From Aneurinibacillus thermoaerophilus (GTDB lineage: Bacteria; Bacillota; Bacilli; Aneurinibacillales; Aneurinibacillaceae), in the NCBI RefSeq assembly GCF_900099925.1, contig NZ_FNDE01000034.1:1-41948 (forward strand): a stretch of DNA of 41,948 nt. Reading direction: 5' to 3'. The position numbers and the translations under genes were made by a program. The notes below the pieces were generated by a model. It saw only the letters and a list, made by a program, of their open reading frames with translations, made no database searches and had not been told where the DNA came from. This document shows, piece after piece, positions 25,100-34,338 of this stretch (position 1 is the stretch's first letter; each line of letters starts with the position of its first letter).

Positions 25100-25594
25100 T
25101 TATTTATATTTCGTCGCCATCTCTCTCAGCATGGCGTCTGCCTGTGCGGATAACTGTGGATTCGTATTTACTTTCTTCGCTTCTTCTAAATATCTTTTTG
25201 CCTTTTGATAGTTTTGCTTCTTATATAGTACCTCTCCATACTGAACAAGATATTTCTGATTCCTCACTAAAAATGGCCTTTGCTTCCGCGCCTGAATAAA
25301 ATATTTTTCCGCCTCATCATATTTACCCTGACCGGCAAAACTGGAAGCGTATCGCCATTGCAATATGTAGCTGTCTGAATGTGTGGCAAGCAACGGTTTT
25401 AGTACTTTCTCCGCTTCGGCAAATTGGTTTTGCTGCAAATGTTTTTGCGCCTGCATATATGCTTGCGCATCCGCTTGATACACTTTATCCTGGTTTCCTC
25501 CCATGACTATGGCAGTGATGATACCGATAAGTGTCAACCCAAGTAAGCTATATACAATATTATTTCGCGTTCGTCCTGAGACCTTTTCTTCCAT
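25100..25594 (-). CDS. Membrane-anchored TPR protein
   Basis: A 164-residue protein starting MEEKVSGRTRN. ATG at 25594 has GGAGG seven bases upstream. One N-terminal membrane helix (about residues 14-32, VYSLLGLTLIGIITAIVMGG) places the remainder outside. Three tetratricopeptide repeats follow (about 45-150): AQKHLQQNQFAEAEKVLKPLL, YASSFAGQGKYDEAEKYFIQA and GEVLYKKQNYQKAKRYLEEA. It ends 18 bases before the ligase gene and probably works with it, as TPR domains do in several bacterial glycan ligases. It starts a two-gene unit after a terminator. Confidence 0.82.
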   Translation of the reverse strand: MEEKVSGRTRNNIVYSLLGLTLIGIITAIVMGGNQDKVYQADAQAYMQAQKHLQQNQFAEAEKVLKPLLATHSDSYILQWRYASSFAGQGKYDEAEKYFIQARKQRPFLVRNQKYLVQYGEVLYKKQNYQKAKRYLEEAKKVNTNPQLSAQADAMLREMATKYK

Positions 25595-25745
25595 TGCACT
25601 TCCTCCATTTCTCCTTTTGCCCTTTACTCGTTTCGACAAATCTTGCTAATCATCCTGCCTATCCAACAAAAAACTCGTTGGCTTATCTTTTTCCACATAG
25701 AAGACGAACAGCCGCTTTGTAGTACGTCAGTTGAAAAGAAAACGA

Positions 25746-25770
25746 CAAAAAAACAGGGAGCTTCCCTGTA
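25746..25770 (-). terminator. Strong terminator ending the glycan gene cluster
   Basis: ACAGGGA pairs with TCCCTGT around a 3-base loop, followed by seven T on the minus strand, only 8 bases after the stop of the sugar-phosphate transferase gene. Confidence 0.92.
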
Positions 25771-25777
25771 AAAATGC

Positions 25778-27205
25778 CTAGCTTCTTCTTTTGCCCACGA
25801 TTTTTCCTCGTCCTGCGGCTATTTCAAGATTCAATTTCTTGATTAGATCTTGTTCATAAAGCTGTTGATTATGGTTTACCCCGCTCGATTGTTCCCACTG
25901 AAAAACGACCCGCAATGTCTGCAACAAAATTTTAATATCAAGCGCCAGCGAATAGTTACGTACATACATTAAATCAAACCGTAACTTATCCTCTACCGTC
26001 GTACTATACTTTGCCATCACCTGCGCCAGGCCGGTGATGCCAGGCTTCACAGACATTCTATATGTGTAATCGGGTAAATTCTCCTTAAATTGATTGATAA
26101 AAAAAGCACGTTCTGGCCGGGGCCCGACCAGACTCATATCCCCTCTCAATACATTAAAAAGCTGTGGAATCTCATCCAGCCTTGTGGCCCGGATAAACTT
26201 CCCTAACGGCGTAATGCGCGGATCGTCATCCGTCGCCAGGGTCGGGCCTGTCTTCTGCTCCGCATTATGTACCATACTTCTGAACTTGTAAATCATATAT
26301 TCTTTGCCGTTCCGGCCGATTCGTTCCTGCTTGAAAATCGCCGGCCCTTTCGATGTAAGCGGAACGAGAATAAACAAGACAAGCATAATAGGGCTTAACA
26401 ATACGATTAAAACCGCGGACATCACGATATCAAATGCACGCTTCAAAAACAATTGTGCAGCGGTTAATCCCGGAGGCTGTACGGACAATACCAACATGTC
26501 GTCAATTTGCTGGGGTTCGGCATCAAGAATAAAGAGTTCAAACAGTTCCGGTACAAGCAACACTTCCTTACCATAACGGGAACAATAACTCAAAATATCA
26601 GCCTGCTGTTCCCGGCTAAGCGATGGGCTAAGCAATACGACATCCACTTCTTGTATAAGGTTCATCATCCGCTTCCATTCACTTACCGGTACAAAGTTAT
26701 GAATAATGAACCACCCGGACGTGTGCTGCATAAATTTTCGAGCAAACTGAAGGCCCTGCTCCAAATTTTCGTCAATAATCAATACTTTCCTGCGTCCATA
26801 CCGCTGCTTAGCTATCCACCAAATAAATGAACGCACTAAAGTAAAAAGGATAACCTGAATGATAAACGAAAGTACGATAATGCTTCGTGGAAAAGAAAAT
26901 CCCCGGTACCAAAAGGTAAGCGCCATCGTAAACAAACTCAACATCCCAATGGAAAGAACAATGGTGTAAATGAGATGATATAGACTTTTCCTTCTCCAAT
27001 TGGAATACAAGTCAAACATGTAAAAAATAATAAGCGCTACAAAAGACAAGAAAGGCCAGATAGTTATATAAGAAGACCAGTTATACATAGGTATAACTTC
27101 ACCAAACTTTAAACGGAAGGCCAAAATAATTCCTACATTTACTAGAAATAAATCAAAAATAGAAAACAAAACTTTATAAAATTTGACTACTGAATTTCTG
27201 CTCAT
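25778..27205 (-). CDS. Polyprenyl-phosphate sugar-1-phosphate transferase (WsaP/WbaP type)
   Basis: A 475-residue initiating enzyme of surface glycan synthesis. Four to five N-terminal membrane segments (residues 1-125) are followed by a CoA-binding-like cytosolic domain and one further membrane segment (about 265-290). The C-terminal bacterial sugar transferase domain carries [46 protein letters not shown] and the [10 protein letters not shown] motif, with the catalytic Asp-Glu pair intact. It places hexose-1-phosphate (galactose in the Geobacillus WsaP case) on undecaprenyl phosphate. It is the last gene of the minus-strand cluster. It follows a GT4 gene by about 100 bases. Which sugar is used cannot be read from the sequence. 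Confidence 0.92.
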   Translation of the reverse strand: MSRNSVVKFYKVLFSIFDLFLVNVGIILAFRLKFGEVIPMYNWSSYITIWPFLSFVALIIFYMFDLYSNWRRKSLYHLIYTIVLSIGMLSLFTMALTFWYRGFSFPRSIIVLSFIIQVILFTLVRSFIWWIAKQRYGRRKVLIIDENLEQGLQFARKFMQHTSGWFIIHNFVPVSEWKRMMNLIQEVDVVLLSPSLSREQQADILSYCSRYGKEVLLVPELFELFILDAEPQQIDDMLVLSVQPPGLTAAQLFLKRAFDIVMSAVLIVLLSPIMLVLFILVPLTSKGPAIFKQERIGRNGKEYMIYKFRSMVHNAEQKTGPTLATDDDPRITPLGKFIRATRLDEIPQLFNVLRGDMSLVGPRPERAFFINQFKENLPDYTYRMSVKPGITGLAQVMAKYSTTVEDKLRFDLMYVRNYSLALDIKILLQTLRVVFQWEQSSGVNHNQQLYEQDLIKKLNLEIAAGRGKIVGKRRS

Positions 27206-27306
27206 ACCGTTGCCATCCCCAAAAAATAAGATTTCTCAATAAAAACCTCCATTCATTAACAATATACCTGACAAAATGCTACATGTGGAGGAAATTTTTT
27301 CACGAT

Positions 27307-28338
27307 TTATTCCGCATACGTAGATAATATCTTCCATATTTGTTCACTAGAACGTTTCCATGAAAATTGTTTGCATCTTATTTTTCCTTTTTTCTCAAGC
27401 TCTTCACGCAGTTTCTTTTCCTCTATCACCCTTTCGATCCCTTCTGCTATTGACTTTACTTCATAAGGATTTACATATATAGCCGCATCCCCTGCAACTT
27501 CCGGCATCGACGTCGTATTCGATGTAACCACCGATGTTCCCGTAGCCATCGCTTCCAAAATCGGAATCCCAAAACCTTCATATAAAGAAGGATAAATAAA
27601 AGATAAGGCTCCCGCGTAAATGGCCGGTAAATCCTGGCCCTCCACATACCCCGTAATAATCGTTCTTTCCGGCAGTTTTCCAAGCTCTTTATTTGCGGCA
27701 AACGCCAAATTTCGACTTCCCACAATAACCAGTGATACATGCTTATATTTCGTATTTATTATTTTCCAGGCTTTAAAAATACGCTCAAAATTTTTGCGAG
27801 GCGAAATGGACGATACACTTAAAATATAATCCCCATGCAATCCATATTTCTGTCGAACACGTCGAATTTGTTTAGGAGACACTTGGAAAAAGTGATTTTC
27901 TATGCCACAATTAACAACACTTACTTTTTCCGGTGACACATTTAATATTTCTATTATTCTACTTCTGGAATATTCCGAGACCGTCAAGATATGTTCTACT
28001 CTTCGAGTAAGCTTAGGCAACAACCAGCGGTACCAAGCCGCAAATTTCGAACTATACCATTCCGGGTGTTCAAGATGGGCAATATCATGGAGCGTTACAA
28101 CTTGCTTAGATACTAATAAAGGCCCCGCCCCCGCTGGCGACCAAAGCAGAGCATTCCGCGGCATTCTGCCCGGAAGTACAATCTGCTCCCAAAAATGACC
28201 TGCTTCTCCGGAAAAGCTCTTGCCCGGCTGTATGATATGAACTCTATCCCGTAAATGATTAGTAATCTCCCAAGCATACCGTTGTACTCCGGTAACAACT
28301 TGATTCATGAAACGAGCATTTACATAAATATCTCCCAT
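27307..28338 (-). CDS. GT4 glycosyltransferase
   Basis: A 343-residue retaining glycosyltransferase of the GT-B fold. The N-terminal acceptor half begins DIYVNARFMNQVVTGVQRYAWEI with its Gly-rich loop. The donor half has SSISPRKNFERIFKAW and the EX7E motif in YEGFGIPILEAMATGTSVV. It resembles mannosyl- and rhamnosyltransferases of O-antigen clusters (WbdB/WbaZ-like). Its ATG overlaps the previous stop by one base (TAATG), so the two are coupled. It probably adds D-rhamnose or mannose to the S-layer glycan; the linkage is unknown. Confidence 0.9.
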   Translation of the reverse strand: MGDIYVNARFMNQVVTGVQRYAWEITNHLRDRVHIIQPGKSFSGEAGHFWEQIVLPGRMPRNALLWSPAGAGPLLVSKQVVTLHDIAHLEHPEWYSSKFAAWYRWLLPKLTRRVEHILTVSEYSRSRIIEILNVSPEKVSVVNCGIENHFFQVSPKQIRRVRQKYGLHGDYILSVSSISPRKNFERIFKAWKIINTKYKHVSLVIVGSRNLAFAANKELGKLPERTIITGYVEGQDLPAIYAGALSFIYPSLYEGFGIPILEAMATGTSVVTSNTTSMPEVAGDAAIYVNPYEVKSIAEGIERVIEEKKLREELEKKGKIRCKQFSWKRSSEQIWKILSTYAE

Positions 28339-29471
28339 TATGTTGTTCCACCTTCCAGGAGTTCCTGGTACAACGTATATACACTTTGTACCATTTTCTC
28401 TCGTGTGAAATGCTCATAAACCCTTTCTTTCCCTCGTTCACCATATTGCTTTCGAACAGATTCATTTTCAATTAAGAAAGTAAGAGCTTGTGTCAAGGAT
28501 TTTATATCTTTTGGTGGTACTACAATTCCCGTTTTTCCATCCTGATTTACAAATGGCACACCTGTAGCTAAATTTGTGCTTACTATAGGCTTTCCGCACG
28601 CCATGGCTTCAAGTTGGACAATCCCAAAAGCCTCACTTCGCTCTACAGAAGGTAAAACGAAAATGTCACAAGCATGCAGATATGTCACTAATTGCTCTTT
28701 GCTTGCCCCTCCCAAGAAGTTTATTTTTTCCGTAATTCCTAGTTCCTCAGCTCTTTTTTGTAATAACGGTTTTAAAGGCCCTTCGCCAACAAGAAAAAGG
28801 GAGGCATTTATCTCTGTCATCGCCTCAATTAAATATTCGACACCCTTGTAATAAACAAGACGTCCTACAAACAAAATAATAGGCTTTATAGCCACCTCTT
28901 CTCTTACCTTTTTCACATTCTCAAAAAGCTTGTCTGTTTTTTCCCATTCTTTAACATCAATTCCAAGCGGAATTACCCGACATTTATCTTTATGCTCTTT
29001 TAAGTATGGAGAGGCCTCAACCATATTCGGTGAAGTCGCAATGATTGTGTCCACTTTTTCAAGAAATCTCTTTAGAAAAGGGTGATAAAGCTTCAAAAAA
29101 CGCTTTTGCCTAACGATATCACTATGCCATGTTACGACTGTTTTCGCCGGTATATTTGCTATCTTGTCTACAAGCAAATAAGACAACTCTCCTAACGGAA
29201 AAGGAAAGTGAAAATGTATAATATCGGTCTTAATTTTTTTAAGCCAAAGCGGAAACGTAGGAGCTACCGGCATGGAAAAGTAAGTGCCAATACTCGGAAC
29301 CCTATGTATCTTTGCCTTATGTTCGATTTCCTGTACATATTTCCATTCAGTATTAGCAACAAGCACCTCCATTTCCGCAAGTGAACACATTCCTTCTACC
29401 AAATCATATACAACTTTTTCAACCCCTCCAATGACCGGGGGATAAAATTTATTTACTTGTAATATTTTCAT
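28338..29471 (-). CDS. GT4 glycosyltransferase
   Basis: A 377-residue GT-B enzyme beginning MKILQVNKFYPPVIGGVEKVVYDL, the usual GT4 N-terminus. ATG at 29471 follows AGGAGTTATAT; the longer frame upstream is rejected. The donor domain has FVGRLVYYKGVEYLIEAM and SEAFGIVQLEAMACGKPIVS with both EX7E glutamates. It is more like PimB/WbaZ-type mannosyltransferases than its two neighbours are. It lies between two other GT4 genes in the cluster. The sugar donor is inferred to be a GDP-hexose because manC is nearby. Confidence 0.9.
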   Translation of the reverse strand: MKILQVNKFYPPVIGGVEKVVYDLVEGMCSLAEMEVLVANTEWKYVQEIEHKAKIHRVPSIGTYFSMPVAPTFPLWLKKIKTDIIHFHFPFPLGELSYLLVDKIANIPAKTVVTWHSDIVRQKRFLKLYHPFLKRFLEKVDTIIATSPNMVEASPYLKEHKDKCRVIPLGIDVKEWEKTDKLFENVKKVREEVAIKPIILFVGRLVYYKGVEYLIEAMTEINASLFLVGEGPLKPLLQKRAEELGITEKINFLGGASKEQLVTYLHACDIFVLPSVERSEAFGIVQLEAMACGKPIVSTNLATGVPFVNQDGKTGIVVPPKDIKSLTQALTFLIENESVRKQYGERGKERVYEHFTREKMVQSVYTLYQELLEGGTT

Positions 29472-29499
29472 ATATAACTCCTGTTTTTTTACTTTCTTC

Positions 29500-30624
29500 T
29501 TACAATAAGCTCCGATAGACAGTAACCGTTTCGGAAGCGGCTTTTTTCCAGCTAAACATCCGGGCTTGTCGTCTGCCCGCTTCTTCGTATTCTCTTCTTT
29601 TCGCCTCATTTGTCAATAGCTCACCAATACTATCGATAAATTCTTCCGGTTTCTCCAGTGATACCAATCTCCCCGCTTCTCCTACAATTTCAGGAAGAGA
29701 AGATACATTAGAAGCAATAACGGCTACCCCACATTGCATGGCTTCCAATACGGGAATACCAAATCCTTCGTATCGTGATGGAAACAGGAACACATCCGCA
29801 TTCTCATACAGAACAGGTAAGTCCATATCTTCCACATAACCAGTAAAAATTACATCGTTATGCAACCGATATTTTTCAAACGTCTCATATACTTTTTCGT
29901 ACTTCCACCCTTTCGCCCCAGCAATCACAAGCTTATGAGGAAATTTATATTTTTGTTTAGCAAGAGCATATCCTTCCAGCATAAATGGGATGTTCTTTCT
30001 TGGCTCAATTGTCCCTACATACAACGCGTATTTTTCCGGTAAATTATATTTCGCTTGTACTTCTTCCTTTAAAGGCCTGTCCTCTTTTTTAATCTGGTCG
30101 TCTGCCGCCAAATAAATGACGCTGATTTTTTCGTCAGGTACATCATAATAGCGAATAATATCCTCTTTAGTATGCTGTGATACAGCAATAATATGGTCTG
30201 CCTTTTTTATTGAATAAGGGAGCCATAAGGAGTGATGGCGATACGTCTGCTCACTGGCCACCTCTGGAAACTGAAGAAAAGCTAAGTCATGAATGGTAAG
30301 TACATTTTTTGCCTTTCTGGTTTGATAAGTAATAAAATTACCTCCATGAAAAATATCGAACGATTCCCCTAAGTCGACAGGCAAGTCATGCAAAAAGTTA
30401 GGCTTCATTAAACGCCGAATCACCTTATAGAAATACCGGGAATTTCTGATCTTAGTCGACGGAACATCTAACATTTGCAATAATTTTACATTGAACTGTT
30501 GATTAAACCAATAAAACAAATCAATATCCTGATTCTCCTGCAGGCTGGCCGTTAGTCTCTCTACATAACGCCCAATGCCGGTGCGTCGTCCTAATAAAGG
30601 CTGTGACTCAAATAAAACCTTTAT
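29500..30624 (-). CDS. GT4 glycosyltransferase with non-canonical start
   Basis: About 374 residues of a GT-B enzyme. The N-terminus is KVLFESQPLLGRRTGIGRYVERL, then TIHDLAFLQFP, VGTIEPRKNIPF, and the EX7E motif in YEGFGIPVLEAMQCGVAVIAS. There is no ATG, GTG or TTG at the expected start. The strong ribosome site AGGAGG (30632-30637) is followed at seven bases by ATA (30624), where relatives have ATG-Lys. The next upstream TTG (30669) is inside a terminator stem and is not credible. It is closely related in sequence to the gene at 27307 (shared EGFGIP/LEAM block), suggesting a duplication. Confidence 0.85.
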   Translation of the reverse strand: MKVLFESQPLLGRRTGIGRYVERLTASLQENQDIDLFYWFNQQFNVKLLQMLDVPSTKIRNSRYFYKVIRRLMKPNFLHDLPVDLGESFDIFHGGNFITYQTRKAKNVLTIHDLAFLQFPEVASEQTYRHHSLWLPYSIKKADHIIAVSQHTKEDIIRYYDVPDEKISVIYLAADDQIKKEDRPLKEEVQAKYNLPEKYALYVGTIEPRKNIPFMLEGYALAKQKYKFPHKLVIAGAKGWKYEKVYETFEKYRLHNDVIFTGYVEDMDLPVLYENADVFLFPSRYEGFGIPVLEAMQCGVAVIASNVSSLPEIVGEAGRLVSLEKPEEFIDSIGELLTNEAKRREYEEAGRRQARMFSWKKAASETVTVYRSLL

Positions 30625-30637
30625 GATAATCCCTCCT
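30622..30637 (-). promoter_or_regulatory. Ribosome site with ATA (or ATT) start codon
   Basis: On the minus strand AGGAGGG-ATT-ATC-ATA-AAG-GTT. The frame has three isoleucine codons after the site and no standard start codon. The ATA is at ideal spacing, so initiation is probably weak or the base is a mutation or error. Confidence 0.6.
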
Positions 30638-30675
30638 AAAAAAACAGGCCCTTGAAGATTATCTCCCAAAGGGCC
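30638..30675 (-). terminator. Terminator between manC and the GT4 gene
   Basis: GGCCCTT pairs with AAGGGCC around a 15-base loop, then TGTTTTTTT on the minus strand, starting 11 bases after the manC stop. It overlaps the leader of the next gene, so the GT4 genes need read-through or a separate promoter. Confidence 0.85.
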
Positions 30676-30685
30676 TCAGAGAATA

Positions 30686-32080
30686 TCAGCGAATAACTTT
30701 TACTATGCAATCCTTGCAACAGTCTAGCGTTTCTTCCCATGTCATACACAGGCGAATAATATCTTCCTCGATCAATTCACTGCCTGTTTGTACTTCGACA
30801 AACTGTAAATCGGTAATAGCACGAATGGCATGTTTAGCACCCACAGGAATCTGCAAGACGTCTCCCGGTTTTACATGATATAATTGATCGTTTAAAACAA
30901 ATTGTCCTTCACCGGAAATAATCGTCCATACTTCACTCCGCTTATGATGAATTTGGTAACTTAAGTTTTTCCCGGCATGAACCCCGATGCGTTTCGTTAA
31001 AACTTCATTTCCATTCTCTACTTTCGTATGATCCAGTACACGGTACCATCCCCAGCGCCGCTCTTCATACATTGGGCGCTGATTAAAGTTTTTCATAATA
31101 TCTTTGATTCGGGGACTGGCTTCTTTATCCGTAACAAGAATACCGTCCGGGCTGGCTGCAATCACCGCATTAGATATTCCTAGAATGGTAACTGGAATAT
31201 CGAGTTCGTTAATCAGATGCGTGTTTTCACACCCCTCGCTAATGATACCTTTTCCCAGAAGATTCGTATTCATCTCTTCGGTTAGTGTATTCCATGTTCC
31301 AAGGTCTTTCCATTCGCCTTCGTATGGAAGCATAATAATATTTTGAGCCTTTTCTACCACTTCGTAATCAAAGCTGATCTTAGGCAACTGGTTATATGTA
31401 TGAAGCATTTCTTCATAATCAGTTGGTAATTTTTTTTCTTTTAAAAGAGAAATAAGGTATCCCAACTTAAATGCGAAAATTCCGCAGTTCCAGAATGCTT
31501 GCTGCTTCATAAGTTCTTGCGCACGGCTTGTACTTGGCTTTTCAACGAAATAATCAACAGCTAATACATTCGCTACAACATCATGTTCACCTTTTTTGGG
31601 GACAATGTAGCCATATTTTTCAGAAGGGAAGGTTGGTTTTACCCCTATTAACGCTAACTCTGCAGATGATTGTACAAGTGCTGTTTCCAAATCTTTAACC
31701 CGATCAAAAAAACGCGATTCCACATATGGATCAACAGGAAGAACAGAAATCACATCATCCTCTCGTACTCCTTCCATGGAGTATAGATATGTGGCTGCTA
31801 AAGCGATTGCTGGGAATGTATCTCTACGTTCGGGTTCGATAATAAGAGGAACTTCAGTTCCTAATTGGGCATGCAGCATGTCTACTTGTGATTTGCTAGT
31901 GGCAACGTAAGAGTCTTCTGCTAAACCAACTGTATGAAGCTGGTTCCATACTCGTTGTACCATGGATTCAAATTCATTGTTATCATTTTTGAGTACTTTT
32001 AAGAATTGTTTAGATCGCGAATCGTTAGATAATGGCCATAATCGTTTACCCGAGCCACCGGAAAGTAAAATGAGTTTCAT
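30686..32080 (-). CDS. manC: Mannose-1-phosphate guanylyltransferase (ManC-type, with C-terminal cupin)
   Basis: A 464-residue enzyme making GDP-mannose from mannose-1-phosphate and GTP. The nucleotidyltransferase domain opens with LLSGGSGKRLWPLSNDSRSKQFL and contains VLPVDPYVE and YFVEKP near residue 180. The C-terminal part (about 360-450) is the type II mannose-6-phosphate isomerase-like cupin (KNLSYQIHHKRSEVWTIISG, LQIPVGAKHAI). The ATG at 32080 follows AAGGAG. GDP-mannose is the precursor of GDP-D-rhamnose, the main sugar of the A. thermoaerophilus S-layer glycan, but gmd and rmd are not in the window. An insertion sequence ends 31 bases before its start, which may have changed its promoter. 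Confidence 0.93.
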   Translation of the reverse strand: MKLILLSGGSGKRLWPLSNDSRSKQFLKVLKNDNNEFESMVQRVWNQLHTVGLAEDSYVATSKSQVDMLHAQLGTEVPLIIEPERRDTFPAIALAATYLYSMEGVREDDVISVLPVDPYVESRFFDRVKDLETALVQSSAELALIGVKPTFPSEKYGYIVPKKGEHDVVANVLAVDYFVEKPSTSRAQELMKQQAFWNCGIFAFKLGYLISLLKEKKLPTDYEEMLHTYNQLPKISFDYEVVEKAQNIIMLPYEGEWKDLGTWNTLTEEMNTNLLGKGIISEGCENTHLINELDIPVTILGISNAVIAASPDGILVTDKEASPRIKDIMKNFNQRPMYEERRWGWYRVLDHTKVENGNEVLTKRIGVHAGKNLSYQIHHKRSEVWTIISGEGQFVLNDQLYHVKPGDVLQIPVGAKHAIRAITDLQFVEVQTGSELIEEDIIRLCMTWEETLDCCKDCIVKVIR

Positions 32081-32111
32081 TTTATAGTGTCTCCTTACAT
32101 TAAATATACTT

Positions 32112-33262
32112 CTATATAAGTTGAATTAAATAAATTCTTCTTCTATCCTGTGTTACAATAGAAGCAAACAAACTAGGAACGGGATAGGAGAAATAGACAT
32201 GAATATTCATCCAACAGAACTGCAAACTGTACAACAAGCGATGAAACAGACAAAAGACAAGCGAATGTATGAACGCTACCAAGCCATCTCTTTATTTCTG
32301 CAGGGATACAAATATGAGCAAATCAGTGCCATCATTGGCCGGAATAAAAAAACGGTGGGCACATATGTCAAAGCCTACCGGGAACAAGGCTTAGAGGGGC
32401 TCGTGCGCCATGCATCGCCCGGTGCGCCTCACAAACTGACACCAGAACAAGAACAGGAACTGGTAGACATCATCGTCAATCATCTTCCGGTAGATGTAGG
32501 ATTTGAAGCCCGCTACAACTGGACATTGGCTCTTATTGTGGCACTTGTCGAACAGAAATGGCAGAAAACCTACACCTTACGTGGCATGTCGCGTCTGCTC
32601 GGAAGCCTTGGCCTGAGCTACACCAAGCCAACGTATACTCTTGCCCAAGCAGACCCTGAGAAGCAAAGGGGGTTCCGGGAAGAAACATTTCCTGCTTTAA
32701 AAAAAACTGATGGATGAAGAAATCGCTCATCTTCTGTTTCAGGACGAGTGCATGATTCGTGATTATCAGGCAGTGCAGTACACCTGGTTTCTGCGCGGAA
32801 AGCAGCGCATCATTCCGACTTATGGCAAGCATCACGGAGTTAAGCTCATTGGCGTACTGAACTATGAAACAGGCCGCGTACACTGCGTAGAAGAGGAACA
32901 ATACGATGCAGAAGCTTTTCTGCGTTTTCTTCAGCATGTGCCGAAACAGTACCCGACAGGCAAGATTGTCATGGTGTTAGACAATGCCCGCATTCATCAT
33001 GCCCGTCTCATTCAGCCTTTTTTAGAAGAAAATCAGAACCGGCTAGAGCTTGTATTCTTGCCGCCATACAGCCCGGAAATGAACTTGATTGAAGGATTGT
33101 GGAAATAGCTGAAAAGTGCCGTCATTTACAATGTGTTCCACAAATCTGTCCAAGACATCCGCAAACATGTACAAGCGTTTATTTCCTCTATTAACCAGAT
33201 GCCTGAGATAGTCATTGATAGACTTTGTATTAAGATGTAAAAATTAAATTCAACTTATATAG
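32112..33262 (+). mobile_element. IS630-family insertion sequence, decayed
   Basis: About 1.15 kb bounded by inverted repeats: CTATATAAGTTGAATT at 32112-32127 and its complement at 33247-33262. The terminal TA dinucleotides fit the TA target of the family. Its single gene is transcribed opposite to the surrounding glycan genes. It separates rmlB from manC. The transposase carries a shifted A run and an internal amber codon, so the copy is probably inactive. Confidence 0.88.
32199..33240 (+). pseudogene. IS630-family transposase, frameshifted and with a premature stop
   Basis: The first frame (32199-32717) has the N-terminal helix-turn-helix (YEQISAIIGRNKKTVGTYVKAYR). It shifts by one base at a run of eight A (32699-32706); with seven A the reading is ALKKLMDEEIAHLLF. 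The second frame (32710-33108) holds the DDE domain: LFQDECMI, MVLDNARIHHA and PPYSPEMNLIEGLWK. TAG at 33106-33108 then interrupts the frame where a Trp codon is expected, and the remaining 43 codons run open to TAA at 33238-33240. The A run may be a programmed slippage site, but the amber codon makes loss of function likely. Confidence 0.88.
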
Positions 33263-33306
33263 GTTAAACAACTTCCTTTTAAATAAAAAGTGGTAAAAAA
33301 TGTTTC

Positions 33307-34338
33307 TTATTCATATTTGTTTAAGTACCACTGAACCGTTTTTCTAATCCCATCTTCAAAATTTTCTTCTGCTTTCCAGCCTAATTGAGTTTCAATTTTT
33401 TTAGGGTCAATCGCATACCTACGATCATGCCCAGGGCGATCTTGTACAAGAGTTATTAATTCCTTATAACTCCTTCCTTTTGCTATAGGTTTCATCCTAT
33501 CTAGCAATTCACAAATCATATGAGCAATCTGTAAATTATTTTGCTCGTTTCTAGAACCGATATTATAAACCTCACCACATACTCCTCGATGATAAACTGC
33601 ATCAATAGCTTGACAATGATCTAGTACATATAGCCAATCACGTACATTCTTCCCATCTCCATAGATCGGAATATGCTCATTCGCAAGTGCTTTCCTAATA
33701 ACAGTTGGGATTAATTTTTCATCATGCTGCTTTGGACCATAATTATTAGAACAATTTGTAGTTACTACATTCAACCCATATGTATGAAAATAACTACGTA
33801 CTATCATATCCGAGCTAGCCTTGCTAGAACTATATGGACTATTAGGGGCATAAGGTGTTTCTTCCGTAAAATAACCTTCTTCTCCTAATGTCCCATATAC
33901 CTCATCTGTTGAAATATGGTGAAAGCGGCATTGTTCATATCCTTCTCGATACTTAAAAGGAGCAATCATCCAAAATTTACGCGCAGTCTCCAATAATGTA
34001 AATGTGCCTTTCACATTCGTTTCAATAAAAATGTCTGGCCCTTTAATTGAATTATCAACATGTGACTCTGCGGCAAAGTGAATAACACCTTTTATATTAA
34101 ATTGTTCAAAAAGATATTCTAATAATTGACGGTTATTAATATCACCTTTTACAAATTTATATCTTGGATGATGTTCAACTTCTTGAAGGTTGTTTAAACT
34201 TCCTGCATATGTCAAAGCATCTAAGTTTATTATTCTGTAATTATTATATTTTTCTAGAAAATAAGGGATAAAATTTGAGCCTATAAATCCGGCTCCACCT
34301 GTAACAAGAATCGAATTTATCTTTTCTTCTTTATCCAT
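33307..34338 (-). CDS. rmlB: dTDP-glucose 4,6-dehydratase RmlB
   Basis: A 343-residue extended short-chain dehydrogenase that turns dTDP-glucose into dTDP-4-keto-6-deoxyglucose. The NAD-binding [11 protein letters not shown] is at residues 13-23, [11 protein letters not shown] follows, and the catalytic STDEVYG and YSSSKASSD (Tyr-x-x-x-Lys) are intact. [10 protein letters not shown] marks the sugar-binding end. Its start overlaps rmlA by 8 bases. No rmlC or rmlD is present in the window, so the product should feed FdtA rather than L-rhamnose synthesis. An insertion sequence lies 45 bases after its stop. Confidence 0.97.
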   Translation of the reverse strand: MDKEEKINSILVTGGAGFIGSNFIPYFLEKYNNYRIINLDALTYAGSLNNLQEVEHHPRYKFVKGDINNRQLLEYLFEQFNIKGVIHFAAESHVDNSIKGPDIFIETNVKGTFTLLETARKFWMIAPFKYREGYEQCRFHHISTDEVYGTLGEEGYFTEETPYAPNSPYSSSKASSDMIVRSYFHTYGLNVVTTNCSNNYGPKQHDEKLIPTVIRKALANEHIPIYGDGKNVRDWLYVLDHCQAIDAVYHRGVCGEVYNIGSRNEQNNLQIAHMICELLDRMKPIAKGRSYKELITLVQDRPGHDRRYAIDPKKIETQLGWKAEENFEDGIRKTVQWYLNKYE

